Source: JAWLGW01 sp964569055
GTDB lineage: Bacteria; Planctomycetota; J058
DNA length: 14,489 bases
Assembly (NCBI GenBank): GCA_964569055.1
Contig: CAZMSZ010000176.1
Location: 1 to 14,489 of the forward strand
Direction of reading: 5' to 3'
In this document: positions 8,901-14,489 of the stretch, in pieces
Layout: every line of letters begins with the position of its first letter
Position numbering within the stretch: position 1 is the first letter of the stretch
Notes under the pieces: model-generated
The model's input: the letters and a program-made list of their open reading frames with translations, nothing else
What the model was told of the DNA's origin: nothing
Databases searched by the model: none
Made by a program: the position numbers and the translations under genes

Positions 8901-9538
8901 TCCTCGAGCGTGGCCTCGAGCTGCTCGAGGGCCATCCCGGGGACGTGGACCACGGTCCCGAGCCCGCCCGAGTCGCGCCCGCGCACCTCGAGCCGCTCGA
9001 GCTGGTTGAGGATCAGGTGGAGCCGCCACAGCTCGAACCAGCCCTTGAGCGTGGCCGGGTCGCCGATCGGGCGCGCGTCGCGCTCGGCCTCGGGGAGCAG
9101 GTCGGCCACGCCGGCCACGTTGGGGAGGGCGTCGTGGCCCAGGCGCCAGGCCACGTCGCGCGCGGCGCTCGCCGCCCGCGCCAGCGCCTCCGCGCGCTGG
9201 GCCGATCCGACCGCGCCGGCCTGCGCGAGGCGGGCGTCGATCGCGTCGGCCGCCGCCTCCAGGGTGGCCGTCAGCGCACCGACCCGCGCCTGCGCCGCCG
9301 GGTCCTCGTGGAGCGCGCGGAAGCCCGCCCAGCCCACCAGCTCCAGGCTGGGCCGCGCCAGCGCCTCGGCCGCGGCGCGCAGCCGCTCGGCGGCGGCCTC
9401 GGCCGCGGCGCCCTCGCCCTCGCCGGGCGCGCCGGCGAGGGTCCAGCCGGCGAGGGCGGCGGCGGCGCGGTCGAACGGGGCGAGATCGAGCCGCGCCGCG
9501 GGGTCGAAGCGGAGGACCAGGCCGATCAAGCCGCACAT
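5957..9538 (-). CDS. glmS: Oversized glucosamine-6-phosphate synthase (GATase II plus two SIS domains, with insertions and a C-terminal extension)
   Basis: Predicted to make glucosamine-6-phosphate from fructose-6-phosphate and glutamine, the first step towards UDP-GlcNAc. The ATG at 9538 is chosen because it exposes Cys2 (MCGLIGLV), the N-terminal glutaminase nucleophile, with GAGGGA 6 nt upstream. The protein is 1193 aa; E. coli GlmS has 609. Glutaminase residues are kept: RGRDSGG (186-192), HTRW with Arg298, LNGD with Asn334, and TTDAKVI with Asp356. SIS1 has SQSGTT (605-610) and SVASTKAF (657-664). SIS2 has Lys746, Glu749, Tyr752 and His765, at the exact spacing of E. coli Lys485, Glu488, Tyr491 and His504. 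AKTVTV with Lys974 matches the catalytic Lys603 tail. Extra sequence: about 160 aa before RGRDS, about 64 aa after it, about 110 Ala/Glu-rich helical residues before Lys974, and about 214 unrecognised residues after the normal end. It starts the five-gene operon. The enzyme class is firm; substrate variation is possible. Confidence 0.87.
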   Translation of the reverse strand: MCGLIGLVLRFDPAARLDLAPFDRAAAALAGWTLAGAPGEGEGAAAEAAAERLRAAAEALARPSLELVGWAGFRALHEDPAAQARVGALTATLEAAADAIDARLAQAGAVGSAQRAEALARAASAARDVAWRLGHDALPNVAGVADLLPEAERDARPIGDPATLKGWFELWRLHLILNQLERLEVRGRDSGGLGTVVHVPGMALEQLEATLEEQGLLAELDRRRRTEALRDGGVLVAPGPGGGPTGGVVLGFVHKVACEIGELGDNVRALRAKLRGDALWRALVARADARVQVLAHTRWASNGIINEPNCHPVGNDLEGASGAPLTRVVLGALNGDVDNYPTLATRWAIPSACTTDAKVIPLEVERLLAAGEAPADAVRLAVDGFTGSTAIGVIASDEPEALHFALRGSGQAVYVGALPGGGYLCASELYGVVELADRYYKLDGERGEVIRLAAGEGGATLSGARYDGGPLELGPAVFRSVPIATRDIDRGGYSHYFLKEINESPRSVERTLRGKFVVEPGGRARLLLGEEVVPPRVREALAAGALRRVFVVGQGTAAVAGLAAADFMGRVLRGAGIEVIGLPATDLSGFHLDRLGPDTLVIAVSQSGTTTDTNRTVDLARARGAHVIGVVNRRGSDLTDKAHGVLYTSDGRDVEMSVASTKAFYCQVVAGYLLALQLGALAGQLEEPALAEHLLRLQDLPRCLRDVLESAGERIRQAAQLAIRRRHWSVVGSGPLMQAAREIRIKLSELCYKSVSVDTIEDKKHIDLSSEPMILVCAAGLSGAAAADAVKEVAIFKAHAAAPVVVCDRGETRFAEYAAATLPVPATSPELALLLNTIVGHLFSFEVARAIDACAAPLRRIRDAAEAALEALAGAEPAAALEAGETLARLQAALAPVEREAWAAARDGAWNAALAPEEAVQLALALRLDGADPQLRGERAPAPIAERLRRLLLEVVRAVEQLRRPIDAIKHQAKTVTVGISREAAAIRPPAGPLVGALAAVGVPAEAIADHDAAALAGVEPAIDEALGAVHYRLEGLSPLGAPTDGSVIRVAGKSGIAAELPSRADTGAPLQGTKRRVALAPQVWVGCGRGDGRSLVLCPLYEEGRVRGLGLVHVRFVRDLDRRARVRALKAVGRYEDLRCAVTEGDVPWSDALLDELAPDALLTDSVERLAEALLAGHDSRQLSGAGEGERA

Positions 9539-9544
9539 GGGTCG

Positions 9545-9550
9545 TCCCTC
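9545..9550 (-). promoter_or_regulatory. Ribosome-binding site of the glmS-like gene
   Basis: GAGGGA on the - strand, 6 nt before the ATG at 9538. It supports this start over the in-frame upstream codons that run back to 9667, which would hide the catalytic Cys2. The 118 nt between this gene and the rpsA terminator must hold the operon promoter if it is transcribed independently. I see only a poor -10-like TAAGCT and do not call it. Confidence 0.6.
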
Positions 9551-9656
9551 GAGAGTGACTCGGACCGTCGGGCTGGGCCGGGGGAGCGGCGCTGTGGCGT
9601 GCTCCCCGGACCCGACTGCGCCCCAGCTTATCCAGCGCGGGGGACGGTCGGGCCCA

Positions 9657-9697
9657 GAAACGAGCACGCGCCGGGCCGCTCGACGCGGCCCGGCGCG
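9657..9697 (-). terminator. Intrinsic terminator of rpsA
   Basis: A perfect 13-bp GC-rich stem (arms 9667-9679 and 9685-9697) with a 5-nt loop begins 34 nt downstream of the rpsA stop. On the - strand the 3' side continues TGCTCGTTTCT, which is moderately U-rich for this genome. Position and symmetry fit termination after rpsA, which would separate it from the glmS-cys operon. Confidence 0.65.
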
Positions 9698-9731
9698 GGC
9701 GTGCGGGCTGCGCCAGGTCGGCGCGGGGAGG

Positions 9732-11489
9732 CTATTCCTCCTCGCCGCCCTCCTCGCCGCCCTCGGCGCCCTCGGCGCCCTCGGCGTCGGCCGGGATCGG
9801 CTTGGGCTCCGGCACGGGGCGGACGCCCTTCACGGGCGGCGGCGCGCCCTCCTCGATCGCCTGCTTGAGCGACAGGCCGATCTTGCGCTCGTCGGTGTCG
9901 ACCTTGATCACCTTGACGTGCACGTGGTCGCCCGGCTCCACCACCTGGTGGGCGTTCTCCACCTTGTGGTCGGCCAGCTCCGAGATGTGCAGCAGGCCCT
10001 CGAGGTTGTTGCCGAGCTCCACGAACACGCCGAAGTTGGTGACCTTGGTCACGTCACCCTCGACGAGCTGGCCCACCGAGTAGCGGCGCGGGATGTCGCG
10101 CTCCCAGGGGTCCTCGTCGAGCTGCTTCATGCCGAGCGCGATCCGCTTCTTCTCCTGGTCGACCGCGATCACCACGGCCTTCACGTGCTGACCCCGCTCG
10201 AGCATCTCGGACGGGTGCACGATCTTCTTGGTCCAGGACAGGTCGGACACGTGCAGGAGGCCGTCGATCCCCTCCTCCAGCTCGACGAAGGCGCCGTAGT
10301 TGGTGAGGTTGCGCACCACGCCCTCGACGTTCTTCCCGGGCGGGTACTTGTCCTCGACCAGCGACCAAGGATTGACCTCGATCTGCTTCATGCCGAGGCT
10401 GATCTCCTGCTTCTGCGGGTTCACGTCGAGGATCACCACCTCGACCTTGTCCCCGATCTGGACCATCTCGCTGGGGTGGTTGATGCGCTTGGTCCAGCTC
10501 ATCTCGCTCACGTGGACCAGGCCCTCGACGCCCTCCTCGAGCTTCACGAACGCGCCGTAGCTGAGGATGTTCACCACGGTGCCCGTGAACTTCGCGCCCA
10601 CCGGGTACTTGGCCTGGATGTTGTTCCAGGGCGAGTCGGTGAGCTGCTTGATGCCGAGCGAGATCCGCTCGGTCTTGGGGTCGATCTTGAGCACCTTGAC
10701 CCGCACGGTGTCGTTGATCTTGACGACCTCCGAGGGGTGGGTGACGCGGCCCCAGGACATGTCGGTGATGTGGCAGAGCCCGTCGATCCCGCCGAGGTCG
10801 ATGAACGCGCCGAACTCGGCGAGGTTCTTGACGACGCCGTCGATGACCGCGCCCTCCTCGAGCTTCTCGAGCAGGTCCTTCTTCTTGGTCTCGCGCTCCT
10901 CCTCGAGGAGCTTGCGCCGCGAGACCACGATGTTCATGCGGGCCTCGTCGATCTTGATGATCTTGCACTCGATGTCGCGGCCGATCCACTCGCCGACGTC
11001 GTTCACGCGGCGGATGTCGATCTGCGACGCGGGCAGGAACACCGGTACGCCGATGTCGATCAGGAGGCCACCCTTGATCTTGCGGGTGACCTTGCCCTTC
11101 ACCGAGTCACCCTTCTTGTGGTTCTGGATGACCCGCTCCCAGCCCTTCTGCCGGTCGGCCTTCTTCTTCGAGAGCATGATCAGGCCGCTCTCGTCCTCGA
11201 CCGCCTCGAGCAGGACGTCGACCTGATCGCCGATGTCGACCTCGTCCTGGCTCTTCCAGTGGTCGAGCGGGATCACGCCCTCCGACTTGTAGCCGACGTC
11301 GACGATCACGTCGTCGCCGACGATCTTGAGCACCTTGCCCTTGACGATCTTGTCGGGGCGCAGGTCCTGCACGGCCGTGTCGTAGAGGTTCTCGAGGGCG
11401 CCGCTGCCCGCGGGGCCGAGCACCTCGGCCATCTGCCGCTCGAGCTCCTCGGCGGACAGGTCGTACTTCTTGACCAGTTCGTTTGCCAT
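9732..11489 (-). CDS. rpsA: 30S ribosomal protein S1
   Basis: mRNA-binding ribosomal protein that helps translation initiation. It is 585 aa with six S1 RNA-binding repeats at about 45-110, 128-195, 212-283, 298-370, 385-457 and 472-544. Repeats 3-6 carry the canonical GAFV/GVFV strand and the GL-H(V/I)S turn, for example YGAFVKLEEGVEGLVHVSEM at 311-330. Repeats 1 and 2 are more divergent, as in other bacterial S1 proteins. A Pro-rich then Glu/Gly-rich acidic tail (about 555-585) contains repeated Glu-Gly-Ala units. The ATG at 11489 (MANELVKK) is preferred; the open frame continues upstream to 11675 but without S1-like sequence. Upstream purines (AGAGAAGA) give only a weak Shine-Dalgarno match. 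A hairpin terminator follows. In E. coli S1 regulates its own translation through its leader, and the 210-nt leader here leaves room for that. Confidence 0.95.
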   Translation of the reverse strand: MANELVKKYDLSAEELERQMAEVLGPAGSGALENLYDTAVQDLRPDKIVKGKVLKIVGDDVIVDVGYKSEGVIPLDHWKSQDEVDIGDQVDVLLEAVEDESGLIMLSKKKADRQKGWERVIQNHKKGDSVKGKVTRKIKGGLLIDIGVPVFLPASQIDIRRVNDVGEWIGRDIECKIIKIDEARMNIVVSRRKLLEEERETKKKDLLEKLEEGAVIDGVVKNLAEFGAFIDLGGIDGLCHITDMSWGRVTHPSEVVKINDTVRVKVLKIDPKTERISLGIKQLTDSPWNNIQAKYPVGAKFTGTVVNILSYGAFVKLEEGVEGLVHVSEMSWTKRINHPSEMVQIGDKVEVVILDVNPQKQEISLGMKQIEVNPWSLVEDKYPPGKNVEGVVRNLTNYGAFVELEEGIDGLLHVSDLSWTKKIVHPSEMLERGQHVKAVVIAVDQEKKRIALGMKQLDEDPWERDIPRRYSVGQLVEGDVTKVTNFGVFVELGNNLEGLLHISELADHKVENAHQVVEPGDHVHVKVIKVDTDERKIGLSLKQAIEEGAPPPVKGVRPVPEPKPIPADAEGAEGAEGGEEGGEEE

Positions 11490-11647
11490 GTCGTGTTCTT
11501 CTCTGCGGACGGCGCGCGGCGCCGACGCCCGCCCCTGACGGGGCCCAAGGCGGGGCGGAGCGCCCGAGCCGACCTCGGTTGATCTTCCGGGAGGCGCGCC
11601 AGCCGTCGCGACCATCGCGGCGCACCAGGTGCCTTGGAAAGGGGACG
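11490..11647 (-). other. rpsA leader region with alternative GC hairpins
   Basis: Non-coding stretch between the candidate rpsA promoter and its ATG. Around 11529-11558 two mutually exclusive stems can form: 11531-11535 with 11540-11544 (5 bp, 4-nt loop), or 11529-11535 with 11552-11558 (7 bp). In DNA this GC-rich such pairings arise easily by chance, so a regulatory role is speculative. Confidence 0.25.
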
Positions 11648-11675
11648 GTTTTACCCCGAAACCCCGAACCTGCAA
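11648..11675 (-). promoter_or_regulatory. Candidate sigma-70-type promoter for rpsA
   Basis: On the - strand TTGCAG (11670-11675) and TAAAAC (11648-11653) are separated by 16 nt. The matches to TTGACA and TATAAT are only partial (3/6 and 4/6). The support is that this is one of very few A/T-rich patches in the region and that it lies between the upstream gene's stop and the rpsA start. Confidence 0.35.
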
Positions 11676-11680
11676 GGGCG

Positions 11681-11699
11681 GGCCCGCGCCGAGCGGGCC
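11681..11699 (-). terminator. Short GC hairpin directly after the upstream gene's stop
   Basis: A 7-bp perfect stem (11681-11687 with 11693-11699) and 5-nt loop start immediately after the stop codon of the kinase-like membrane gene, taking the left copy of the duplicated contig end as the real junction. It has no U-run downstream, so it would be a weak or factor-assisted terminator, or only a chance inverted repeat. Confidence 0.35.
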
Positions 11700-11753
11700 T
11701 CAGGCCCACTCCTTGAGCTTGGGCAAGAGGTGCTTCACGCGCCGCTCGTAGGC
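11699..11753. repeat. Left copy of a 55-bp duplicated contig end
   Basis: Identical to 11854-11908 over 55 bases and ending exactly where the N run begins. It encodes the last codons and stop of the kinase-like membrane protein. This is most simply an assembly artefact (two contigs sharing a 55-base end left unmerged) and not a biological repeat. Confidence 0.9.
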
Positions 11754-11853
11754 NNNNNNNNNNNNNNNNNNNNNNNNNNNNNNNNNNNNNNNNNNNNNNN
11801 NNNNNNNNNNNNNNNNNNNNNNNNNNNNNNNNNNNNNNNNNNNNNNNNNNNNN
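11754..11853. other. Scaffold gap of 100 N
   Basis: Exactly 100 undetermined bases, the conventional size for a gap of unknown length. Because both flanks end in the same 55 bp, the gap probably represents no missing sequence. Collapsing it places the membrane-protein stop at 11700-11702, 210 nt upstream of rpsA. Confidence 0.95.
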
Positions 11854-11908
11854 CTCAGGCCCACTCCTTGAGCTTGGGCAAGAGGTGCTTCACGCGCCGC
11901 TCGTAGGC
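11854..11908. repeat. Right copy of the 55-bp duplicated contig end
   Basis: Identical to 11699-11753 and beginning exactly where the N run ends. This copy is continuous with the body of the kinase-like membrane gene and carries its stop codon (TGA, 11855-11857). Confidence 0.9.
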
Positions 11909-14489
11909 GATGCCGAGCCCCAGCAGGGCCAGGCCGAACCCGACCGCGAGCAGGCTCCAGTGCAGCGCGTCGCTCAGCTTGGCGAAGTACTGCACGAACA
12001 GGTTGAGGAGCAGCGCGGCCCCCGCGACCGTGACGTGCATGGCCCGTCGCTGCCACACCCCGAGGGCGACCACGGCACCGCCCCCGAGCAGGAGGGTCCC
12101 GGCGAAGAACAGCTCGTGGTCGGCGTCAGGCAGCGAGAGCAGCGTGAACGTGCCGAAGAACAGCAGCAGACCCGTCACCTCGAGCAGCCGGTAGGCGAGC
12201 TTGCGCTGGGCGTGCGCGCTGAACAGCGTCCCGAGCAGCACCAGGACGCCCGCGACCCCGACCACCATCGACAGGTAGACGAAGCGGGTCTCGTGCACCC
12301 GCCCGAAGCTCTGGAGCGCCTCCAGGAACAGGGCCTGGCCGTCGCGCCCCATGCACTTGCCGAGCGCGAGCAGGGCCGGGCCGGCGGCGGCGTTGACGAG
12401 GCCCAGGACCACCACCACGAGCTGCCGCACCTCGTCGCCCTGGATCGCCGGGAGGTGGAACGCGGCCGCGGTCAGGCCCAGCCCCAGCGCGACCGCCCAC
12501 AGGAGCGCGGGGATCGTGTCGTCGAGGAGCAGCGCGGTGGCCGTGGGCGCGATCAGGAGCACCCCGAAGGCCGCGAGCGCCGCGATCCCCCACGTCCCGG
12601 TGATGGCGTCGCGCGAGCCTCGGTTCGCCCCTGCGGCTTCGGCCTGACCCTGCTGGCGACGCTCACCGACCAGGCGCGCCGCCCCCCAGGCCGTGAGCAG
12701 CGGGGCCGCCGCGGCGAGGTACGGCCAGCCGAGCCCGATCAGCGCCGCCCCCCAGCGCTCGGACCGCAGCTCGCCCCCGCTCTCGGCGTAGTCGAGGCGG
12801 TCGAAGGCGTAGCCGGCCGTGCCCCAGGTCCACAAGCCGGCGAGCCCGGCCGTCGCGACGCGGAACCGGCCGGCCTCGGGCGCGTAGCGCGCCGCCGCGA
12901 GGTGGATCGCGGCGTAGACCGCTACGGGGGACAGCAACAGCACCTCGTGCTCGGCCCCCGCCAGCGCCTGCACGGTCGGCGCGCCCAAGAGCAGCAGCAG
13001 CCCGCCCCCCAGCGCCAGGCGGCGCTCGTCGCCCGTCAGCGCGCGGGAGAGCGCGAGCAACGCGGCCGCCAGCGCGTACGGCCAGAGCAGACCGACCACG
13101 AAGTTGTCCGCGGCGAGCGGGTGGCGGTAGCTCACCATCGGCCCGAGGAGCAGCGCGGCGGCCACCGCGCTGACCCAGGTCCAGACCACCGCGCTCACCC
13201 CGTAGGCGAGGAGCAGCGGGCGCGAGCGGGCCTGGCGGGCCGCGGCCGCGACCGCGGCCAGCACGAGCGCCACGAACAAGGGGAACCAGACCGGACCGTA
13301 CTTGCTGCCGGTGGAGAGGTGCTCGCCCAGGCTGATCGCGGCCGCCAGCGCCCCCAGGCCGCTCAGGATCGCCAGCAGGAACGAGTCACGCCGCGCCGCG
13401 ACCCACCCGGTCAGTCCGCTGACCACCGTCGCCGCCAGGGCCCAGGGGCCGGGCTCGTCCGCGGCGCCGGCCTCCACGAGCACGTAGGTCGCGACCACCC
13501 AGCCCAGCTGCGTCGCGAGCACCACGGCCGCGAAGCCGCTCCGCTTGAAGTCGCGCCGCTCGAGGGCCGCGCCGGTGACCCACACGCCGGCCATGAAGGC
13601 GAGGAGGAGCGCCAGGCGGCCGAGCTCGCCGATCGTGGTCCAGCTCGTGATCACGCAGCTCAACAGGCCCACGAACACGAACACGGCCCCCAGCGAGAGC
13701 ACGCAGCCCAGCGTGTAGGAGGAGGTGGGCGCCGCCGCGGCCTCGGCCGCGTCCTGCGCCCCCGCGTCGTCCGCCGCCCTGGCCGGCCGGGCGGCGCCCG
13801 CGAGCTGCGCCAAGGCCTTGGCGAGCTGCGCCGGCTCGGGGCGCCGCTTGGGGTCGGGGTCGAGCGCCCGCAACAGCGCCGCGCGGGTCCACGGCGGCGA
13901 GAGCGGGAGCTGCTCGACCTCGGGCCGTCCGGTCGGCGCGCGGCCGGCCAGCGCCCAGAACGTGGTCGCCGCCAGGGAGTAGGTGTCGGCCGCCGGTGTG
14001 GGCGCCGCCCCGGCGAGCACCTCGGGCGCGACGAACGCGGCCGCGTCGCCCCTGGCGAGCCCGCCGGCGAGCCGGGCCCGCACCAGCGCGCCGAGATCCA
14101 CGCCCTCCGGCGGGGCGAGCAAGCGCGCACCGCGCGGGCTCGACCACACCGCCTCGGGGCGGACGTCGCCCGCGACCTCCCCGCGCGCGGCCAGGGCCGC
14201 CAGCGCGCGGCCGACCTCGGCCAGGACCGCGAGCCGCTCGCGAGGCTCGGCGATCGCGCCCAGCGGGCTGGCGTCCGTGAGCCGCTCCGCGTAGCGCACC
14301 TCGTGCGCGGTCGGGCGCGCTCCGCAGCGGACCACGGCGGCGACGGGTTCCCGGTCGCCCTCGCGCCGCGGCGCAGGCGCTCGCGCGGCCGCGAGGACCT
14401 CGAGCACCCCGGCCGGGACCCGCTCACGCGTGCCGTCGCCCGCCGGTAGCAGCAGCCCTCCGAACGGTCCTTCCACCCGCACCGCCTCG
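11855..14489 (-). CDS. Degenerate protein-kinase domain fused to a many-pass membrane domain (5' end outside the window)
   Basis: Residue numbers count from a GTG at 14482. The frame stays open to the window edge and no kinase N-lobe with glycine loop is visible, so the gene is probably 5'-truncated here. Residues about 80-230 resemble a Ser/Thr kinase C-lobe. The catalytic loop reads AGDVRPEAV (104-112): Asp106 is kept, but the Asn of HRDxKPEN is Ala111. The DFG position reads PEG (125-127). APE (152-154), DTYSLA with Asp166, and the DPKRRP motif (210-215) remain. This pattern suggests a pseudokinase. An Ala-rich linker (about 230-252) leads to about 20 hydrophobic segments (257 to about 860) and a basic C-terminus (YERRVKHLLPKLKEWA). 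The final WSLL...LLGLG-YERR pattern recalls DUF2157-type membrane proteins, but I am not sure. A sensing or scaffold role at the inner membrane is inference. It lies upstream of rpsA on the same strand. Confidence 0.75.
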   Translation of the reverse strand, partial: EAVRVEGPFGGLLLPAGDGTRERVPAGVLEVLAAARAPAPRREGDREPVAAVVRCGARPTAHEVRYAERLTDASPLGAIAEPRERLAVLAEVGRALAALAARGEVAGDVRPEAVWSSPRGARLLAPPEGVDLGALVRARLAGGLARGDAAAFVAPEVLAGAAPTPAADTYSLAATTFWALAGRAPTGRPEVEQLPLSPPWTRAALLRALDPDPKRRPEPAQLAKALAQLAGAARPARAADDAGAQDAAEAAAAPTSSYTLGCVLSLGAVFVFVGLLSCVITSWTTIGELGRLALLLAFMAGVWVTGAALERRDFKRSGFAAVVLATQLGWVVATYVLVEAGAADEPGPWALAATVVSGLTGWVAARRDSFLLAILSGLGALAAAISLGEHLSTGSKYGPVWFPLFVALVLAAVAAAARQARSRPLLLAYGVSAVVWTWVSAVAAALLLGPMVSYRHPLAADNFVVGLLWPYALAAALLALSRALTGDERRLALGGGLLLLLGAPTVQALAGAEHEVLLLSPVAVYAAIHLAAARYAPEAGRFRVATAGLAGLWTWGTAGYAFDRLDYAESGGELRSERWGAALIGLGWPYLAAAAPLLTAWGAARLVGERRQQGQAEAAGANRGSRDAITGTWGIAALAAFGVLLIAPTATALLLDDTIPALLWAVALGLGLTAAAFHLPAIQGDEVRQLVVVVLGLVNAAAGPALLALGKCMGRDGQALFLEALQSFGRVHETRFVYLSMVVGVAGVLVLLGTLFSAHAQRKLAYRLLEVTGLLLFFGTFTLLSLPDADHELFFAGTLLLGGGAVVALGVWQRRAMHVTVAGAALLLNLFVQYFAKLSDALHWSLLAVGFGLALLGLGIAYERRVKHLLPKLKEWA

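Noticed and set aside
9539..9656. Possible promoter (TAAGCT as a -10) ahead of the glmS-like operon
   Set aside because: It matches only three of six -10 positions and has no acceptable -35 at normal spacing. The operon promoter remains unidentified.
6002..9868. Very long open frame on the + strand opposite the glmS-like gene
   Set aside because: Its product is Arg/Ala/His-rich with no motif and mirrors the codon structure of the real - strand gene. Long antisense frames are expected at this GC content.
8523..11582. Long + strand open frame opposite the start of the glmS-like gene and all of rpsA
   Set aside because: The low-complexity repeats of Leu/Asp/Val/His are the antisense image of the S1 repeats. 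There is no ribosome-binding site or family motif, and it spans the intergenic terminator.
11699..11908. A pair of 55-bp direct repeats that could suggest a mobile-element or att-site duplication
   Set aside because: The copies end exactly at the N run on both sides, there is no integrase or element between them, and both copies read as the same gene 3' end. Contig overlap explains them fully.
11885..14449. Long + strand open frame opposite the membrane protein gene
   Set aside because: It is rich in Gln/Arg/Glu/His, which is the antisense reading of hydrophobic codons, and has no recognisable domain.

Overview
The window is very GC-rich bacterial chromosome (clearly above 70% G+C by eye). 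Long open frames therefore appear on both strands, and genes had to be chosen by family motifs rather than by ORF length. No tRNA, rRNA, phage gene, insertion sequence or CRISPR array was recognised. The gene content (YfbK-type von Willebrand lipoprotein, degenerate kinase fused to a many-pass membrane domain, greatly enlarged housekeeping enzymes) and base composition would suit Planctomycetota or Myxococcota. That is a weak inference. A run of 100 N flanked by identical 55-bp ends shows that this is a scaffold from a draft or metagenome assembly.

Layout: one gene on the + strand (183-1865) encodes a secreted or lipid-anchored vWA/DUF3520 protein. Everything else is on the - strand. In the direction of transcription these are: the 3' part of a degenerate kinase/polytopic membrane protein (14489-11855, running off the window); the scaffold gap with its duplicated 55-bp ends; ribosomal protein S1, rpsA (11489-9732), with its own candidate promoter and a strong hairpin terminator; then a compact five-gene operon glmS-like / dcd / cysD / cysN-cysC fusion / cysC (9538-1887). 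This operon converges on the vWA gene with only 21 bp between the stop codons.

The operon is the most interesting part. All four internal junctions are 4-bp start/stop overlaps (GTGA, GTGA, TTGA, GTGA), so the five proteins are probably translationally coupled. CysD and the CysN part make APS from sulfate and ATP. The stand-alone CysC has an intact P-loop and should make PAPS. The APS-kinase domain fused to CysN has lost the P-loop Lys and Thr and two other active-site positions, so it looks like a pseudoenzyme beside its working paralogue. The first gene is a glucosamine-6-phosphate synthase about twice the normal length (1193 aa against about 609). It keeps every catalytic residue I could align but carries extra segments in the glutaminase domain, before the catalytic C-terminal Lys, and after the normal C-terminus. 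Linking amino-sugar synthesis to PAPS production recalls the rhizobial nodM/nodPQ genes and suggests, as inference only, a sulfated amino-sugar product. No sulfate-reduction gene (cysH, cysI, cysJ) or sulfotransferase lies in the window.
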